Source of the DNA: Rhizobium aethiopicum
GTDB lineage: Bacteria > Pseudomonadota > Alphaproteobacteria > Rhizobiales > Rhizobiaceae
Assembly: GCF_900094625.1 (NCBI RefSeq)
Contig: NZ_FMAJ01000001.1
Span: forward strand, 124,001-188,000
Reading direction: 5' to 3'
DNA length: 64,000 nt
This document shows, one piece after another, positions 15,952 to 24,881 of the stretch (position 1 is its first letter; every line of letters starts with the position of its first letter). Under the pieces are notes generated by a model that worked only from the letters and a program-made list of their open reading frames with translations, had not been told where the DNA came from and did not search any database. Made by a program: the position numbers and the translations under genes.

Positions 15952-16746
15952 TCAGTTGAGCGCAAGGCCGCGCAGGATCGCGGCCGTTTCCTCATCCGCG
16001 GGAAAGAAGGATTCGACCGCGAGCTCCGATAAGGTGATATCGACAGGCGTGCCGAAGACCGTCGTTGTGGAGATCAGCGACAGCAAGCCGGCTTTGGTTG
16101 CAAGCCGGAGGGGAACGGCGATACCGGCATAGTCGGCGTGGTTTTCGCCGGGCCGTTCCGACACCGGATAGGACCGAAGCTCCTTCAACAGCTTTTCCAG
16201 GACAGGATCGCCCGAGGCCGATATCTGCTGACGCAGCCTTTCGAGGAGGTGGCCACGCCATTCACTGTGATTGACGATATGCGGCGCCAATCCCTGCGGA
16301 TGCAGGCTGAGGCGCAGCACGTTGACGGGCGGCGCGAGCAGCGACTGATCGACAACGCCTGAGAGCAAGGGAGCGATGGCGGCGTTGGCCGCGACCAACG
16401 TCCAGTGGCGGTCGACGGCCAGTGCCGGGAACGGCTCGTGCCCTTTCAGCACCATGTCGACGGCGCGTCGCGCCGCCTCGAGGGCAGGGTCATCAAGCTT
16501 GCGTTCGGCAAAGATGGGGGCAAAACCCGCCGCCAGCAGCAGCGGGTTTCTGTCGCGGAGAGGCACTTCCAGCCGTTCGGCAAGATGCAGCAGCATTTCG
16601 CGGCTGGGTGTCGCGCGCCCGCTCTCGATGAAGCTCAGATGCCGTTGCGAGATCTCCGCCTCCAGCGCCAGGTCGAGCTGACTCATGCGTCGGCGCTGGC
16701 GCCACTCGCGCAGGTGATCTCCGAGGGAGCGGGCGGCCGGCGTCAT
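15952..16746 (-). CDS. XRE-family regulator with MmyB-like C-terminal domain
   Basis: 264 residues. The N-terminal helix-turn-helix (LREWRQRRRMSQLDLALEAEISQRHLSFIESGRATPS) is typical of the XRE family. The C-terminal ligand-binding region (about 90-260, with LAVDRHWTLVAANAA and VNVLRLSLHP) matches the MmyB-like domain, which in some actinobacterial members binds fatty acid. Its ATG overlaps the stop of the upstream SnoaL-like gene (ATGA), so the two are translationally coupled. The target is probably its own operon; the ligand is unknown. Confidence 0.9.
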   Translation of the reverse strand: MTPAARSLGDHLREWRQRRRMSQLDLALEAEISQRHLSFIESGRATPSREMLLHLAERLEVPLRDRNPLLLAAGFAPIFAERKLDDPALEAARRAVDMVLKGHEPFPALAVDRHWTLVAANAAIAPLLSGVVDQSLLAPPVNVLRLSLHPQGLAPHIVNHSEWRGHLLERLRQQISASGDPVLEKLLKELRSYPVSERPGENHADYAGIAVPLRLATKAGLLSLISTTTVFGTPVDITLSELAVESFFPADEETAAILRGLALN

Positions 16747-17104
16747 CAGGCGGCTGCCGGCAGTTGGTCGATGAAGCCGCGCACGGATTTCAGCTTGCCG
16801 CTGTCGAGTTCGGCGAAATCCGTGCCTTTGATCACCGCTTCGCCGTTTTCAGGCCCGAGCCCCCAGGAAAAGCGCAGATTATCGCCATAGCCGTCGGCCG
16901 CGCCGATCAGTTCGAAGCGGAAGCCGGGGAAGCGGCTTTGTACGGCCTCGACCAGCGCATTGATCTGCTCATGACCTTCGCCGCGCATCAGCGGATCGAC
17001 ATAGGTGGCCGCTTCCGCCCAGCTCTCCGCGATGAGAGCGCGGCGGCGAGCGCCATCCTTCTCGTTCCAGATGGCGAGGTAGCGCTCGGCTTTGCGTCGT
17101 TCAT
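16746..17104 (-). pseudogene. SnoaL/NTF2-like protein, frameshifted near the 5' end
   Basis: The body is open from 17108 down to 16746 and reads KAERYLAIWNEKDG, then SWAEAATYVDPLMRGEG, a SnoaL-like polyketide-cyclase fold with the DGYGDNLRFSWGLGP strand. The only ATG with a good ribosome site (AGGAG, 17104) is out of frame with this body. Adding one A to the GCAAAG run after codon 4 would give MNDAKAERYLAIWNE and a normal protein of about 120 residues. So either this strain has a one-base deletion or there is a sequencing error. An internal ATG at 16988 would give only 80 residues and lose the first helices. Confidence 0.65.
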
Positions 17105-17203
17105 CAGGTCATCTCCTTTTGATCGCCCGTCAGTTCCAGGCAGCGCGATCATGCGGGAAGGCGGTGCGCCCTATCAATTACGCCTGAGGTAATGGGCGCT
17201 GGC

Positions 17204-17989
17204 TCAGATGCCGAGCCAGATACGCAGCGGATTTGCCGGATCGGAGAGCAGCTTGACCGCAAGGGCGACGCAGACGATGACGAGCAGCGGCTTGATCAGC
17301 TTTGCGCCGATGCGCATTGCGAGCCGTGAACCGAGCTGCGCGCCGAGGAACTGACAGATACCCATCAACAGCCCAATCTTCCAGAGGATCGCGCCGAAGC
17401 TCGCGAAGACGATCAGCGCGCCGAAATTCGAGCCCAAATTAAGAAGCTTTGTATGGGCAGTGGCCTTCAGCACGCCGAAGCCGGCGAGGGTGACGAAGGC
17501 GAGCATGAAGAAGGACCCTGTCCCGGGACCGAAGACGCCGTCATAGAAGCCGATGACCGGCACCAGCGTCAGACCGAAGGCGAAGGGCGTGATGAGACGG
17601 TGGGTGTCGAGGTCGTTGAGGTTCGGCTTGACGGCAAAGAAGATCGCGATCGCCAAAAGCAGCACCGGCATGATCGCTTGCAGCACCTGTCCGGGTACGA
17701 TCGTCGCAAGAGCGGCTCCGAGGGCGCCGCCCATAACGGCCATCAGCGCCATCGGCAGCTGCTCGGCAAGCTCCACATGGCCCTTGCGGGCATAGGCGAG
17801 CGTGGCGGAAGCGGCGCCGAAGATCGACTGCACCTTGTTGGTTCCGAGCGTCTGCAGCGGCGGGATGCCGGCGATCAACATCGCGGGAACGGTAATCAGG
17901 CCGCCGCCGCCGGCAATGGCATCGACGAAACCGGCAAAGAAGGCAGCCGCGCAGAGCAGCAGAAGCAGATGAAGGGCGATGTCAGGCAA
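17204..17989 (-). CDS. TSUP-family (TauE/SafE) membrane permease
   Basis: About 261 residues with around eight membrane segments. TSUP signatures are FFAGFVDAIAGGGGLITVPAM at the N-terminus and its internal repeat GFYDGVFGPGTGSFFMLAFV in the second half. The family exports sulfite or sulfonates, or takes up other organic anions. I start at the TTG at 17989, just before LPDIALHLLLLL; the frame stays open upstream but is not membrane-like there. It is divergent from cobE. A corrinoid role is possible from context only. Confidence 0.85.
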   Translation of the reverse strand: MPDIALHLLLLLCAAAFFAGFVDAIAGGGGLITVPAMLIAGIPPLQTLGTNKVQSIFGAASATLAYARKGHVELAEQLPMALMAVMGGALGAALATIVPGQVLQAIMPVLLLAIAIFFAVKPNLNDLDTHRLITPFAFGLTLVPVIGFYDGVFGPGTGSFFMLAFVTLAGFGVLKATAHTKLLNLGSNFGALIVFASFGAILWKIGLLMGICQFLGAQLGSRLAMRIGAKLIKPLLVIVCVALAVKLLSDPANPLRIWLGI

Positions 17990-18088
17990 GATGCTATTCC
18001 AGAAGGGGCTTTCAGCGGGTCTTGTTGCATTTCCCCCTCCATGCTGCAATGGCTGCAAGGACACAGCAAGGGTACATTCGGCTGCTTC

Positions 18089-18508
18089 ATGAGCGACATT
18101 TCTTTCAAGCCGGGACGGCGTTATGTGCTCGGGCTCGGCTGCGAGCACGGGACGCCGGTCGCGGAGGTGCAGGCGCTGGCCACCGCGGCGCTGGCGGCAG
18201 CCGGTATCGGTGGGGAGGAACTCGCCGCCATTGCTTCTATCGACAGCCGCCGTCAGGAGGCGGCAATCCTGGCAATCGCCCGGCATTTTTCCGTGCCGGC
18301 CGTATTCTTCGACGCGCCGCGGCTGGAGCGGGAAACGCCGCGGCTCAAAAATCCGTCGGCCATCGTTTTTGCTCGCGTCGGCTGCCATGGTGTTGCGGAA
18401 TCCGCGGCGCTTGCGGCGATCGGCGATGATGCCGAGTTGGTGCTTGGCAAAATCAAATCGGCGCGGGCGACGGCGGCAGTCGCCCGCGGCGGGTTGCAGA
18501 AAGCCTGA
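18089..18508 (+). CDS. cobE: Cobalamin biosynthesis protein CobE
   Basis: 139 residues resembling CobE and the C-terminal domain of CbiG. The signature is VLGLGCEHGTP near the N-terminus, followed by IASIDSRRQEAAILAIA, SAIVFARVGCHGVAESAAL and the basic end KSARATAAVARGG. The exact step is unsettled; CbiG opens the ring lactone in the anaerobic route. I start at the ATG at 18089, two codons before ISFKPGRRYVLGLG. It stands 70 bp before the nucleoside hydrolase and 1.35 kb before cobA. The usual upstream partners cobG-M are absent here. Confidence 0.9.
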   Translation: MSDISFKPGRRYVLGLGCEHGTPVAEVQALATAALAAAGIGGEELAAIASIDSRRQEAAILAIARHFSVPAVFFDAPRLERETPRLKNPSAIVFARVGCHGVAESAALAAIGDDAELVLGKIKSARATAAVARGGLQKA

Positions 18509-18578
18509 TGGTCGCTATGGTGGCGGCAATTCGCGGCGCCAACCGGCAGCCTCGCGATTCACATCTAGAGGAAAAATC

Positions 18579-19529
18579 ATGCACAAGGTCATTTATGACA
18601 CTGACCCGGGCGTTGACGACGCCATGGCGCTTCTCTTCCTGCATCGCCATCCCGAAATCGATCTGATCGGCATTACCACGGTCTTCGGCAATGCCTCGGT
18701 CGAGACGACGACGCGCAATGCACTCTTCCTCAAGCGCGAATGGGACATTCCGGCGCCCGTCGCCAAGGGCGCCAGCATCACCATCGACGCCGCGCGCGCC
18801 GAGCGGGAATGGCCTTCCATGGTGCATGGCGACAACGGTCTCGGTGATATCGAGGTTCCAAAGACGATCGATTTGCCGCTCGATCCGCGCCCGGCGCACC
18901 GCTTCATCATCGAAACCGTGCGCGCCCATCCAGGCGAGGTGCGCCTCGTCGCGGTCGGCCGGATGACCAATCTGGCGCGGGCGCTGAAGGAAGATCCAGA
19001 GATCGCGAACCTGGTCAAGGACGTCGTCATCATGGGCGGCAATTTCTATGTCCCCGGCAATGTCTCGCCGGTCGCCGAGGCCAACATTCACGGCGATCCC
19101 GAGGCTGCCGACATCGTCATGACCGCGCCGTGGAAGGTCGCCGTCATCGGTCTCGACGTTACCTCGATCACCACCATGAGCCGCAGCTATCTCGGCAAGA
19201 TGGCGGCCGAGGGCGATGGGGCGGTGAAGCTGCTCGACGCACTCTCGCAGTCCTACATCGATTTCTACAAGCATGCGGTCGATGACGGCATGATGGTGCA
19301 TGACAGCTGCGCTGCGGTCTATGTCGTGGCGCCGGAACTGTTCTCGTCGATATCGGGCGCGGTGCGCGTCGTCTGCGGCGGCATTGCCGACGGCCAGACG
19401 ATCGTCAAGCCGGACGGTCGCCGGTTCCCGCCCGGCGATTGGGATGATCGGCCGAGCCAGATCGTCACCACAGGGATTGCGTCGGAAAAGGTCCTGAAGC
19501 TGATCCGCGATACGCTGCTTCGCAGCTGA
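18579..19529 (+). CDS. Inosine-uridine-preferring nucleoside hydrolase
   Basis: 316 residues of the IUNH fold. The N-terminal calcium-binding motif YDTDPGVDDAMAL carries the conserved DxDxxxDD. Further motifs are VGRMTNLARAL, VIMGGNFYVPGNVSPVAEANIHGDPEAA and VHDSCAAVYVV with the second calcium Asp. It hydrolyses the N-glycosidic bond of ribonucleosides for salvage. AGAGGAAAA lies just before the ATG. It sits between cobE and cobA, possibly co-transcribed with cobE, with no evident link to corrinoids. Confidence 0.93.
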   Translation: MHKVIYDTDPGVDDAMALLFLHRHPEIDLIGITTVFGNASVETTTRNALFLKREWDIPAPVAKGASITIDAARAEREWPSMVHGDNGLGDIEVPKTIDLPLDPRPAHRFIIETVRAHPGEVRLVAVGRMTNLARALKEDPEIANLVKDVVIMGGNFYVPGNVSPVAEANIHGDPEAADIVMTAPWKVAVIGLDVTSITTMSRSYLGKMAAEGDGAVKLLDALSQSYIDFYKHAVDDGMMVHDSCAAVYVVAPELFSSISGAVRVVCGGIADGQTIVKPDGRRFPPGDWDDRPSQIVTTGIASEKVLKLIRDTLLRS

Positions 19530-19862
19530 GTGTCTTCAAAGCCGATTGCATTGTGCTTGGCCACAGCAGGCGTCGCTTGGAGTCATCCTCGGCACAAGGC
19601 CACAGCAATACGGCCGCTTGATCTCCGCAACGCCGGGATTGCTCGCGGCGGCCATTATTCGCCCAGCAAACTAATTGGGCGCGCCGGCGGAGCCGCGCAG
19701 TCGGTCGAGGGGTGATATTATAATGTATTCATATTGCTGCGGATCTTTCCTGCGATCTGGAATCCGCTTGTTCGCAAAGTGATTCATCCTCGTTTCAGCA
19801 ACTTCAAGTGAGGTGGCGCGGGCGGCGTTGACCTTGGCCCTTGCTGGGCCTAGATCAACAAA
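19530..19862. other. Intergenic region before cobA
   Basis: 333 bp with no convincing gene. The right end holds the cobA promoter. The region around 19675-19740 has an AT-rich patch (GATATTATAATGTATTCATATT) amid GC-rich DNA; I see no riboswitch elements. Confidence 0.45.
19828..19856 (+). promoter_or_regulatory. Predicted cobA promoter giving a leaderless mRNA
   Basis: TTGACC (19828-19833), a 17-base spacer and TAGATC (19851-19856). The expected start point falls at or beside the A of the cobA ATG (19863), and no ribosome-binding sequence precedes that ATG. The cobABCD transcript may therefore be leaderless. Confidence 0.55.
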
Positions 19863-20702
19863 ATGTTGAATAGCGCATTTTCCCATTTGCCGGCGTTGGA
19901 GCCGGGCAGCGTCTGGCTGGTCGGGGCCGGTCCGGGTGATCCGGGCCTGCTGACTCTGCTGGCCGCCAAGGGGCTCGCCGAGGCAGATGTGATCGTCCAT
20001 GACGCGCTGGTCAATGAGGACTGTCTGAGGCTCGCGCATCTCGGCGCCGAACTCGAATATGCCGGCAAACGCGGCGGCAAGCCCTCGGCGAAACAGCGCG
20101 ACATTTCGCTGCGGCTGGTGGAGTTAGCGCGTGCCGGCAAGCGGGTGCTGCGGCTGAAGGGGGGCGATCCCTTCGTTTTCGGGCGCGGCGGCGAGGAGGC
20201 GCTGACGCTGGTCGAACACAATATCCCGTTCCGTATCGTGCCAGGCATCACCGCCGGTATCGGCGGACTTGCCTATGCCGGCATTCCGGTGACGCATCGC
20301 GAGATCAATCATGCGGTGACGTTTCTCACCGGCCATGATTCCTCCGGCATCGTGCCTGACAGGATCGACTGGGAAGCGATTGGCAAGGGTTCGCCCGTGA
20401 TCGTCATGTACATGGCGATGAAGCACATCGCACAGATCAGCGCCAAACTCATTGCTTCGGGCCGCTCGCCGTCCGAGCCGGTGGCTTTCGTCTGCAATGC
20501 GGCGACCGGTGCACAGCAGGTGCTGGAGACGACGCTTGGGCAGGCGACCGAGGCTGTCACCGCCTCTGGGCTCGAGCCGCCGGCGGTGGTCGTCGTCGGC
20601 GAGGTGGTGCGGCTCCGAGCCTCGCTCGATTGGCTCGGCGCTCTCGCCGGACGACGGCTGCAGCCCGATCCGTTCCGCCAGTCTGGCCAGGTGCTGGCAT
20701 GA
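19863..20702 (+). CDS. cobA: Uroporphyrinogen III C-methyltransferase CobA (SUMT)
   Basis: 279 residues. It methylates uroporphyrinogen III at C2 and C7 with S-adenosylmethionine to give precorrin-2, the branch point to B12 and sirohaem. Signatures are VGAGPGDPGLLTLLAAKGL, RLKGGDPFVFGRGGEEAL and VPGITAGIGGLAYAGIPVTHR. It is not fused to a siroheme synthase domain. A promoter sits directly at the start codon. It begins a four-gene cluster in which each stop overlaps the next start by 4 bp. Confidence 0.97.
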   Translation: MLNSAFSHLPALEPGSVWLVGAGPGDPGLLTLLAAKGLAEADVIVHDALVNEDCLRLAHLGAELEYAGKRGGKPSAKQRDISLRLVELARAGKRVLRLKGGDPFVFGRGGEEALTLVEHNIPFRIVPGITAGIGGLAYAGIPVTHREINHAVTFLTGHDSSGIVPDRIDWEAIGKGSPVIVMYMAMKHIAQISAKLIASGRSPSEPVAFVCNAATGAQQVLETTLGQATEAVTASGLEPPAVVVVGEVVRLRASLDWLGALAGRRLQPDPFRQSGQVLA

Positions 20703-22006
20703 GCGGCCTCCTGATCGCAGCTCCTTCTTCCGGTGCCGGCAAGACGACGGTGACGCTCGGCCTGCTCAGAGCTTTGCGTCGGCGCGGCATCGCGGTCGCG
20801 CCCGGCAAGGCCGGCCCCGATTATATCGATCCCGCCTTCCATGCGGCCGCAGGCGGCACGCTTTGTCTGAATTTCGATCCCTGGGCGATGCGGCCGGAGC
20901 TGATCTCAGCCAATGCCGCTCTTCATCGCTCCGGCGACCGTATCCTCGTCATCGAGGCGATGATGGGGCTGTTCGACGGGGCGGCCGACGGCAAGGGGAC
21001 GGCGGCGGATCTGGCCGCCCAGCTCGGCCTTTCCGTGGTACTGGTCGTCGATGCCTCGCGGATGTCGCAATCGGTAGCGCCGCTGGTTGCCGGTTTTGCC
21101 GGCTTCCGCGCCGATGTCCGCGTTGCCGGCGTCATCCTCAACAAGGTCGGAAGCGACCGGCACGAGGCGATGCTGCGTCAGGCGCTCGAGGCGATCCGCA
21201 TGCCGGTGATCGCCGTGATCGGCAGCGATAAGGCGCTTGCCTTGCCGGAGCGCCATCTCGGCCTTGTACAGGCGGGGGAACATGCGCGCCTTGAAAGCTT
21301 CATCGAGCAGGCGGCGGATGCCGTCTCCGAGGAATGCAATTTCGAATTTCTGCTGCGTATCGCCAGGCAGGGCCTCAACCGGCCATCGGCCGCCAATATC
21401 GATCGCCTGCCGCCGCTCGGCGCTACCATTGCGGTGGCCCGCGATATCGCTTTCGCCTTTTCTTATGAACATATGCTGCTTGGCTGGCGGCGGCGGGGTG
21501 CTGCGATTTCCTTCTTTTCGCCACTCGCCGACGAGGCGCCCGCTGCCGATGCGGATGCGATCTATCTGCCCGGCGGCTATCCCGAACTGCATGCCGGCAA
21601 GCTCTCCCAGGGGCCGAATTTCCGCGCCGGCCTGCTCGATGCGGCGGCGCGCGGCATCCGGATTTATGGCGAGTGCGGCGGCTACATGGTGCTCGGCGAA
21701 GGGCTGATCGACGCAGAGGGCAAGCGTCACGAAATGCTCGGCCTGCTGCCCGTCGTCACCAACTATGCCGCACGCAAACGCCATCTCGGTTATCGCCACG
21801 TCATGCCGGTCGATCATGCGATTTTTCATCGGGCGATGACGGCACATGAATTCCACTATTCCACCCTCGTCTCCGAAGGTGACGGCGAGCGGCTGTTTCA
21901 CGTCCGGGATGCGATTGGAACCGATCTCGGCCCGGCAGGGCTCCGGCGCGGCCAGGTGGCGGGGTCGTATATGCATCTGATCGATCTCGCCGGGATCTCC
22001 GCGTGA
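20699..22006 (+). CDS. cobB: Hydrogenobyrinic acid a,c-diamide synthase CobB
   Basis: 435 residues. It amidates the a and c side chains of hydrogenobyrinic acid with glutamine and ATP. The N-terminal ATPase domain starts with LLIAAPSSGAGKTTVTLGLL and has GPDYIDPAFH and EAMMGLFDG. The C-terminal class I glutaminase has GECGGYMVLGEGL with Cys326. I start at the ATG at 20699, overlapping the cobA stop (ATGA). Earlier in-frame codons lie within cobA. Together with cobQ it makes the window's pair of corrinoid amidases. Confidence 0.97.
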   Translation: MSGLLIAAPSSGAGKTTVTLGLLRALRRRGIAVAPGKAGPDYIDPAFHAAAGGTLCLNFDPWAMRPELISANAALHRSGDRILVIEAMMGLFDGAADGKGTAADLAAQLGLSVVLVVDASRMSQSVAPLVAGFAGFRADVRVAGVILNKVGSDRHEAMLRQALEAIRMPVIAVIGSDKALALPERHLGLVQAGEHARLESFIEQAADAVSEECNFEFLLRIARQGLNRPSAANIDRLPPLGATIAVARDIAFAFSYEHMLLGWRRRGAAISFFSPLADEAPAADADAIYLPGGYPELHAGKLSQGPNFRAGLLDAAARGIRIYGECGGYMVLGEGLIDAEGKRHEMLGLLPVVTNYAARKRHLGYRHVMPVDHAIFHRAMTAHEFHYSTLVSEGDGERLFHVRDAIGTDLGPAGLRRGQVAGSYMHLIDLAGISA

Positions 22007-23043
22007 GCGCGCCGATCGCCCATGGTGGCGGCATTACCGCCGCCGCTGCCGCTTTTGGCGGCAGGCCGGAGGATTGGCTCGACCTTTCCACCGGCATCAA
22101 TCCGTGCCCGGTCGCTCTGCCGGAGATCCCGGCAAGGGCTTGGCACCGCCTGCCGGACAGCTATCTGGTCGATGAGGCAAGGCGGGCTGCGCGCGATTAT
22201 TATGGGAGCGGCGAAATCCTGCCGCTGCCGGTGCCCGGCACGCAATCGGTGATCCAGCTTCTGCCACGGTTGCTAACAAAGGGTATGGGCGCCGGGACTG
22301 GCGACGGGGTCGCGATGGTGGACGGCAGGGTCGCCGTCGTGGCGCCGACCTATGGCGAATATGCGCGCGCCTTCATTTCGGCCGGCTATGAAGTCGATGC
22401 CGTCGATGATCTCGCTTCGATCGGCGCCGGGCATCGGCTTGCCGTCGTCGTCAATCCGAATAATCCCGACGGGCTGAGATGGCCAGTCGAAACGCTGATT
22501 AGCCTGCATGACAGAATGAAGGCGGCAAACGGACTTCTCGTTGTCGACGAGGCCTTCGGCGATGCCGATCCGGCGGTCAGTCTCGCCGGCAACGCTCGGA
22601 GGCTCTCAAACCTGGTCATTTTCCGCTCCTTCGGCAAATTTTTCGGGCTCGCCGGCCTGCGGCTGGGTTTTGCGATTGCGCGTGACGATATTCTCAAGCG
22701 TTTCGAGGAGTGGCTCGGCCCCTGGGCAGTCTCCGGGCCGGCGCTTTCGATAACAGGCTCGCTGCTGCGGTCGGATGTTGCTCCCATCCGCCGGCTTATC
22801 GATGAGCGCGCCGCCGGTCTTCATGCGGTTCTGACCGACGCCGGGTTGCGGATCGCAGGAGGCACAGCGTTGTTTACCCTCGTCGACGATGCCAGGGCGA
22901 GCGACATTTACACGCATCTCTGCCGGCATCATATTCTCGTCCGCAAGTTCGACTATGCGCCGGGATGGTTGCGTTTCGGGCTGACGCCCGATCCGGCGGC
23001 GGACCTGCGGCTTGGCGAAGTCCTTCAGAGATTTGAGCGATGA
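22003..23043 (+). CDS. cobC: Threonine-phosphate decarboxylase CobC
   Basis: 346 residues of fold type I PLP aminotransferases. It makes (R)-1-amino-2-propanol phosphate for the nucleotide-loop linker. Visible features are HGGGITAAAAAFG and DLSTGINPCP at the N-terminus, VVNPNNPDG, VDEAFGD and the PLP-lysine region FRSFGKFFGLAGLRLGF. The start is a GTG at 22003 that overlaps the cobB stop by 4 bp. It feeds CobD, encoded next. Confidence 0.95.
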   Translation: MSAPIAHGGGITAAAAAFGGRPEDWLDLSTGINPCPVALPEIPARAWHRLPDSYLVDEARRAARDYYGSGEILPLPVPGTQSVIQLLPRLLTKGMGAGTGDGVAMVDGRVAVVAPTYGEYARAFISAGYEVDAVDDLASIGAGHRLAVVVNPNNPDGLRWPVETLISLHDRMKAANGLLVVDEAFGDADPAVSLAGNARRLSNLVIFRSFGKFFGLAGLRLGFAIARDDILKRFEEWLGPWAVSGPALSITGSLLRSDVAPIRRLIDERAAGLHAVLTDAGLRIAGGTALFTLVDDARASDIYTHLCRHHILVRKFDYAPGWLRFGLTPDPAADLRLGEVLQRFER

Positions 23044-24020
23044 CGATCGACCAAAACCTTCTTGTGCTGCTGCTGGCGCTGTTGCTCGACCGGATCGTCG
23101 GCGATCCGCAATGGCTCTGGTCGCGGGTGCCGCATCCCGTTGCGGTCTTCGGCGCGGCGATCTCCTATGCCGACCAGCAGCTCAACCCTTCAAGCCTCAC
23201 CGGTCACCAACGCCGGATGAATGGCGTCGCCGCCATCCTCGCATTGCTGCTGCTTGCCCTGTCGGCGGGATTCGTGCTCGACCGGTTTTTCGCGCTGTTC
23301 GGCCTGGCCGGCCTCCTGCTTGAGACGGGACTGGTGGCAATCTTTCTCGCGCAGAAGAGCCTTGCCGATCATGTCACCGCCGTTGCCGTCGGCCTGCGCG
23401 ACCACGGGCTGGCAGGGGGGCGGGCCGCCGTCTCCCGCATCGTCGGGCGCGATCCCGAGACTCTGGATGAGCCGGCCGTCTGCCGCGCAGCGATCGAAAG
23501 CCTTGCCGAAAATTTCTCCGATGGCGTCGTCGCACCGGCTCTTTGGTATGCCGTCTTTGGCCTGCCAGGGTTACTTGCCTACAAGATGCTGAACACGGCG
23601 GATTCGATGATCGGCCACAGATCGGAAAAATATATCGATTTCGGCTGGGCGGCTGCCCGGCTCGACGATGTCGCCAACTGGCCGGCCGCGCGCCTCTCGA
23701 TCCTGCTGATTGCGGCCGGCGCCTGGATCCGGCGCGGCACCAGCGCCTGCCGCGAGGCGATCCGGGTGGCGATGCGCGACGGCGGCCTGCACCGTTCGCC
23801 GAATTCGGGACGGCCGGAAGCGGCGATGGCGGGTGCGCTGGATGTTCAGCTTGCCGGACCGCGCATCTATGGCGGCGTGCTCGTTACCGAGCCGATGATC
23901 AATAATCCCGGGCGGGATATCGCGACATTTGGTGATATCGAGGATGGTGTTTCGGTGTTTCACGCCAGCTGCATGGTGCTGACCGGTTTCACATTCGGGT
24001 TGTTTTTGTGTTTTCTGTAG
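23040..24020 (+). CDS. cobD: Adenosylcobinamide-phosphate synthase CobD (CbiB family)
   Basis: 326 residues with several membrane segments. It attaches the aminopropanol (phosphate) arm to cobyric acid. Signatures are LLLDRIVGDPQWLWSRVPHPV near the start and RDPETLDEPAVCRAAIESLAENFSDGVVAP in the middle. YAVFGLPGLLAYKMLNTADSMIGH follows, then HRSPNSGRPEAAMAGAL towards the end. It starts with ATG 4 bp inside cobC. Last gene of the coupled cobABCD cluster. Confidence 0.96.
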   Translation: MTIDQNLLVLLLALLLDRIVGDPQWLWSRVPHPVAVFGAAISYADQQLNPSSLTGHQRRMNGVAAILALLLLALSAGFVLDRFFALFGLAGLLLETGLVAIFLAQKSLADHVTAVAVGLRDHGLAGGRAAVSRIVGRDPETLDEPAVCRAAIESLAENFSDGVVAPALWYAVFGLPGLLAYKMLNTADSMIGHRSEKYIDFGWAAARLDDVANWPAARLSILLIAAGAWIRRGTSACREAIRVAMRDGGLHRSPNSGRPEAAMAGALDVQLAGPRIYGGVLVTEPMINNPGRDIATFGDIEDGVSVFHASCMVLTGFTFGLFLCFL

Positions 24021-24100
24021 GAATTGACGGTCCGGTGGACACGGCCAGTGCAAACGTTTATTCGAACCGCCTCGTATCCTATCAGATCGGAAGTAGAGCG

Positions 24101-24301
24101 ATGACAGTTCAGGTTGAATTACCGTGCCCGAAGTGCAAGAGCACCAAGATGAAATTCGAGCGCCCAGAGATCCGCGAGACCGACATCATCACCTGCGCCG
24201 CCTGCGGCCATAATCTCGGCACGATGGCCTCGATCCGCGAGAAGATGAACAAGGCTTATCAGCAGTTGAAGCAGCCTTCGGCGGCGCGCAAGCTGCAGTA
24301 G
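24101..24301 (+). CDS. Small zinc-ribbon protein
   Basis: 66 residues. CPKCKS near residue 9 and CAACGH near residue 35 make a four-cysteine zinc ribbon, followed by a helical basic tail (REKMNKAYQQLKQPSAARK). It resembles the TFIIS-like ribbons of small proteins with unknown cellular role. I start at the ATG at 24101 in front of TVQVELPCP; the open frame upstream overlaps cobD and lacks family character. It lies 80 bp after cobD. Confidence 0.7.
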   Translation: MTVQVELPCPKCKSTKMKFERPEIRETDIITCAACGHNLGTMASIREKMNKAYQQLKQPSAARKLQ

Positions 24302-24452
24302 GAGGGCGACGCGTCTCCTGCGGCGCCCAATCCCGGGCTTTCCCCGTTAGAATTGTGATTACCATTCGGGTTAAAGCTATATAATAAGTATCGTCGTAGT
24401 CTCTCTGTCGTGAGGGCGCAGTTAAAATGCGCGGGTGCGAAGAGGGGCTATC

Positions 24453-24881
24453 ATGAAGAAGATCTTTGCGGCTGCGGCCGCAAGTTTATTGCTGCAGTTT
24501 TCTCTGGCTGCGGCTGAGGCAGCAACGCTGGTTGCCAAGATCAGCATCGACAAGCAGACGATGACCGTCACCAAGAACGGCTTTGTCAAGTATCGCTGGA
24601 AGGTGTCGACAGCACGCCGCGGCTATGTCACGCCGACCGGTACGTGGAGCGCCAAGTGGCTGTCGCGCGATCACCGGTCGCGCAAATACGACAACGCGCC
24701 GATGCCCTACGCCGTGTTCTTCAACGGCGGTTACGCGGTTCACGCCACCTTCGATCTGAAGCGCCTGGGAAGGCCGGCCTCTCACGGCTGCGTGCGTCTG
24801 CATCCCGACAATGCGGCGCAGTTCTTCTCGCTGGCGCGGCAGGCCGGGCTTGCCAATACCCGGGTGGTCATCACGCGCTAA
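24453..24881 (+). CDS. L,D-transpeptidase (YkuD family)
   Basis: 142 residues with a signal peptide (KKIFAAAAASLLLQFSLAAAEA). The YkuD domain follows: KISIDKQTMTVTKNG, VSTARRGYVTPTGTW, then YAVFFNGGYAVHATFDLKRLGRPASHGCVRLHP. The catalytic Cys and His are in the HGCVRL motif. It should act in the periplasm on peptidoglycan, making 3-3 crosslinks or anchoring proteins. The ATG at 24453 follows AGAGGGG. It ends 11 bp inside the convergent fnrN gene. Such enzymes are numerous in rhizobia. Confidence 0.92.
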   Translation: MKKIFAAAAASLLLQFSLAAAEAATLVAKISIDKQTMTVTKNGFVKYRWKVSTARRGYVTPTGTWSAKWLSRDHRSRKYDNAPMPYAVFFNGGYAVHATFDLKRLGRPASHGCVRLHPDNAAQFFSLARQAGLANTRVVITR

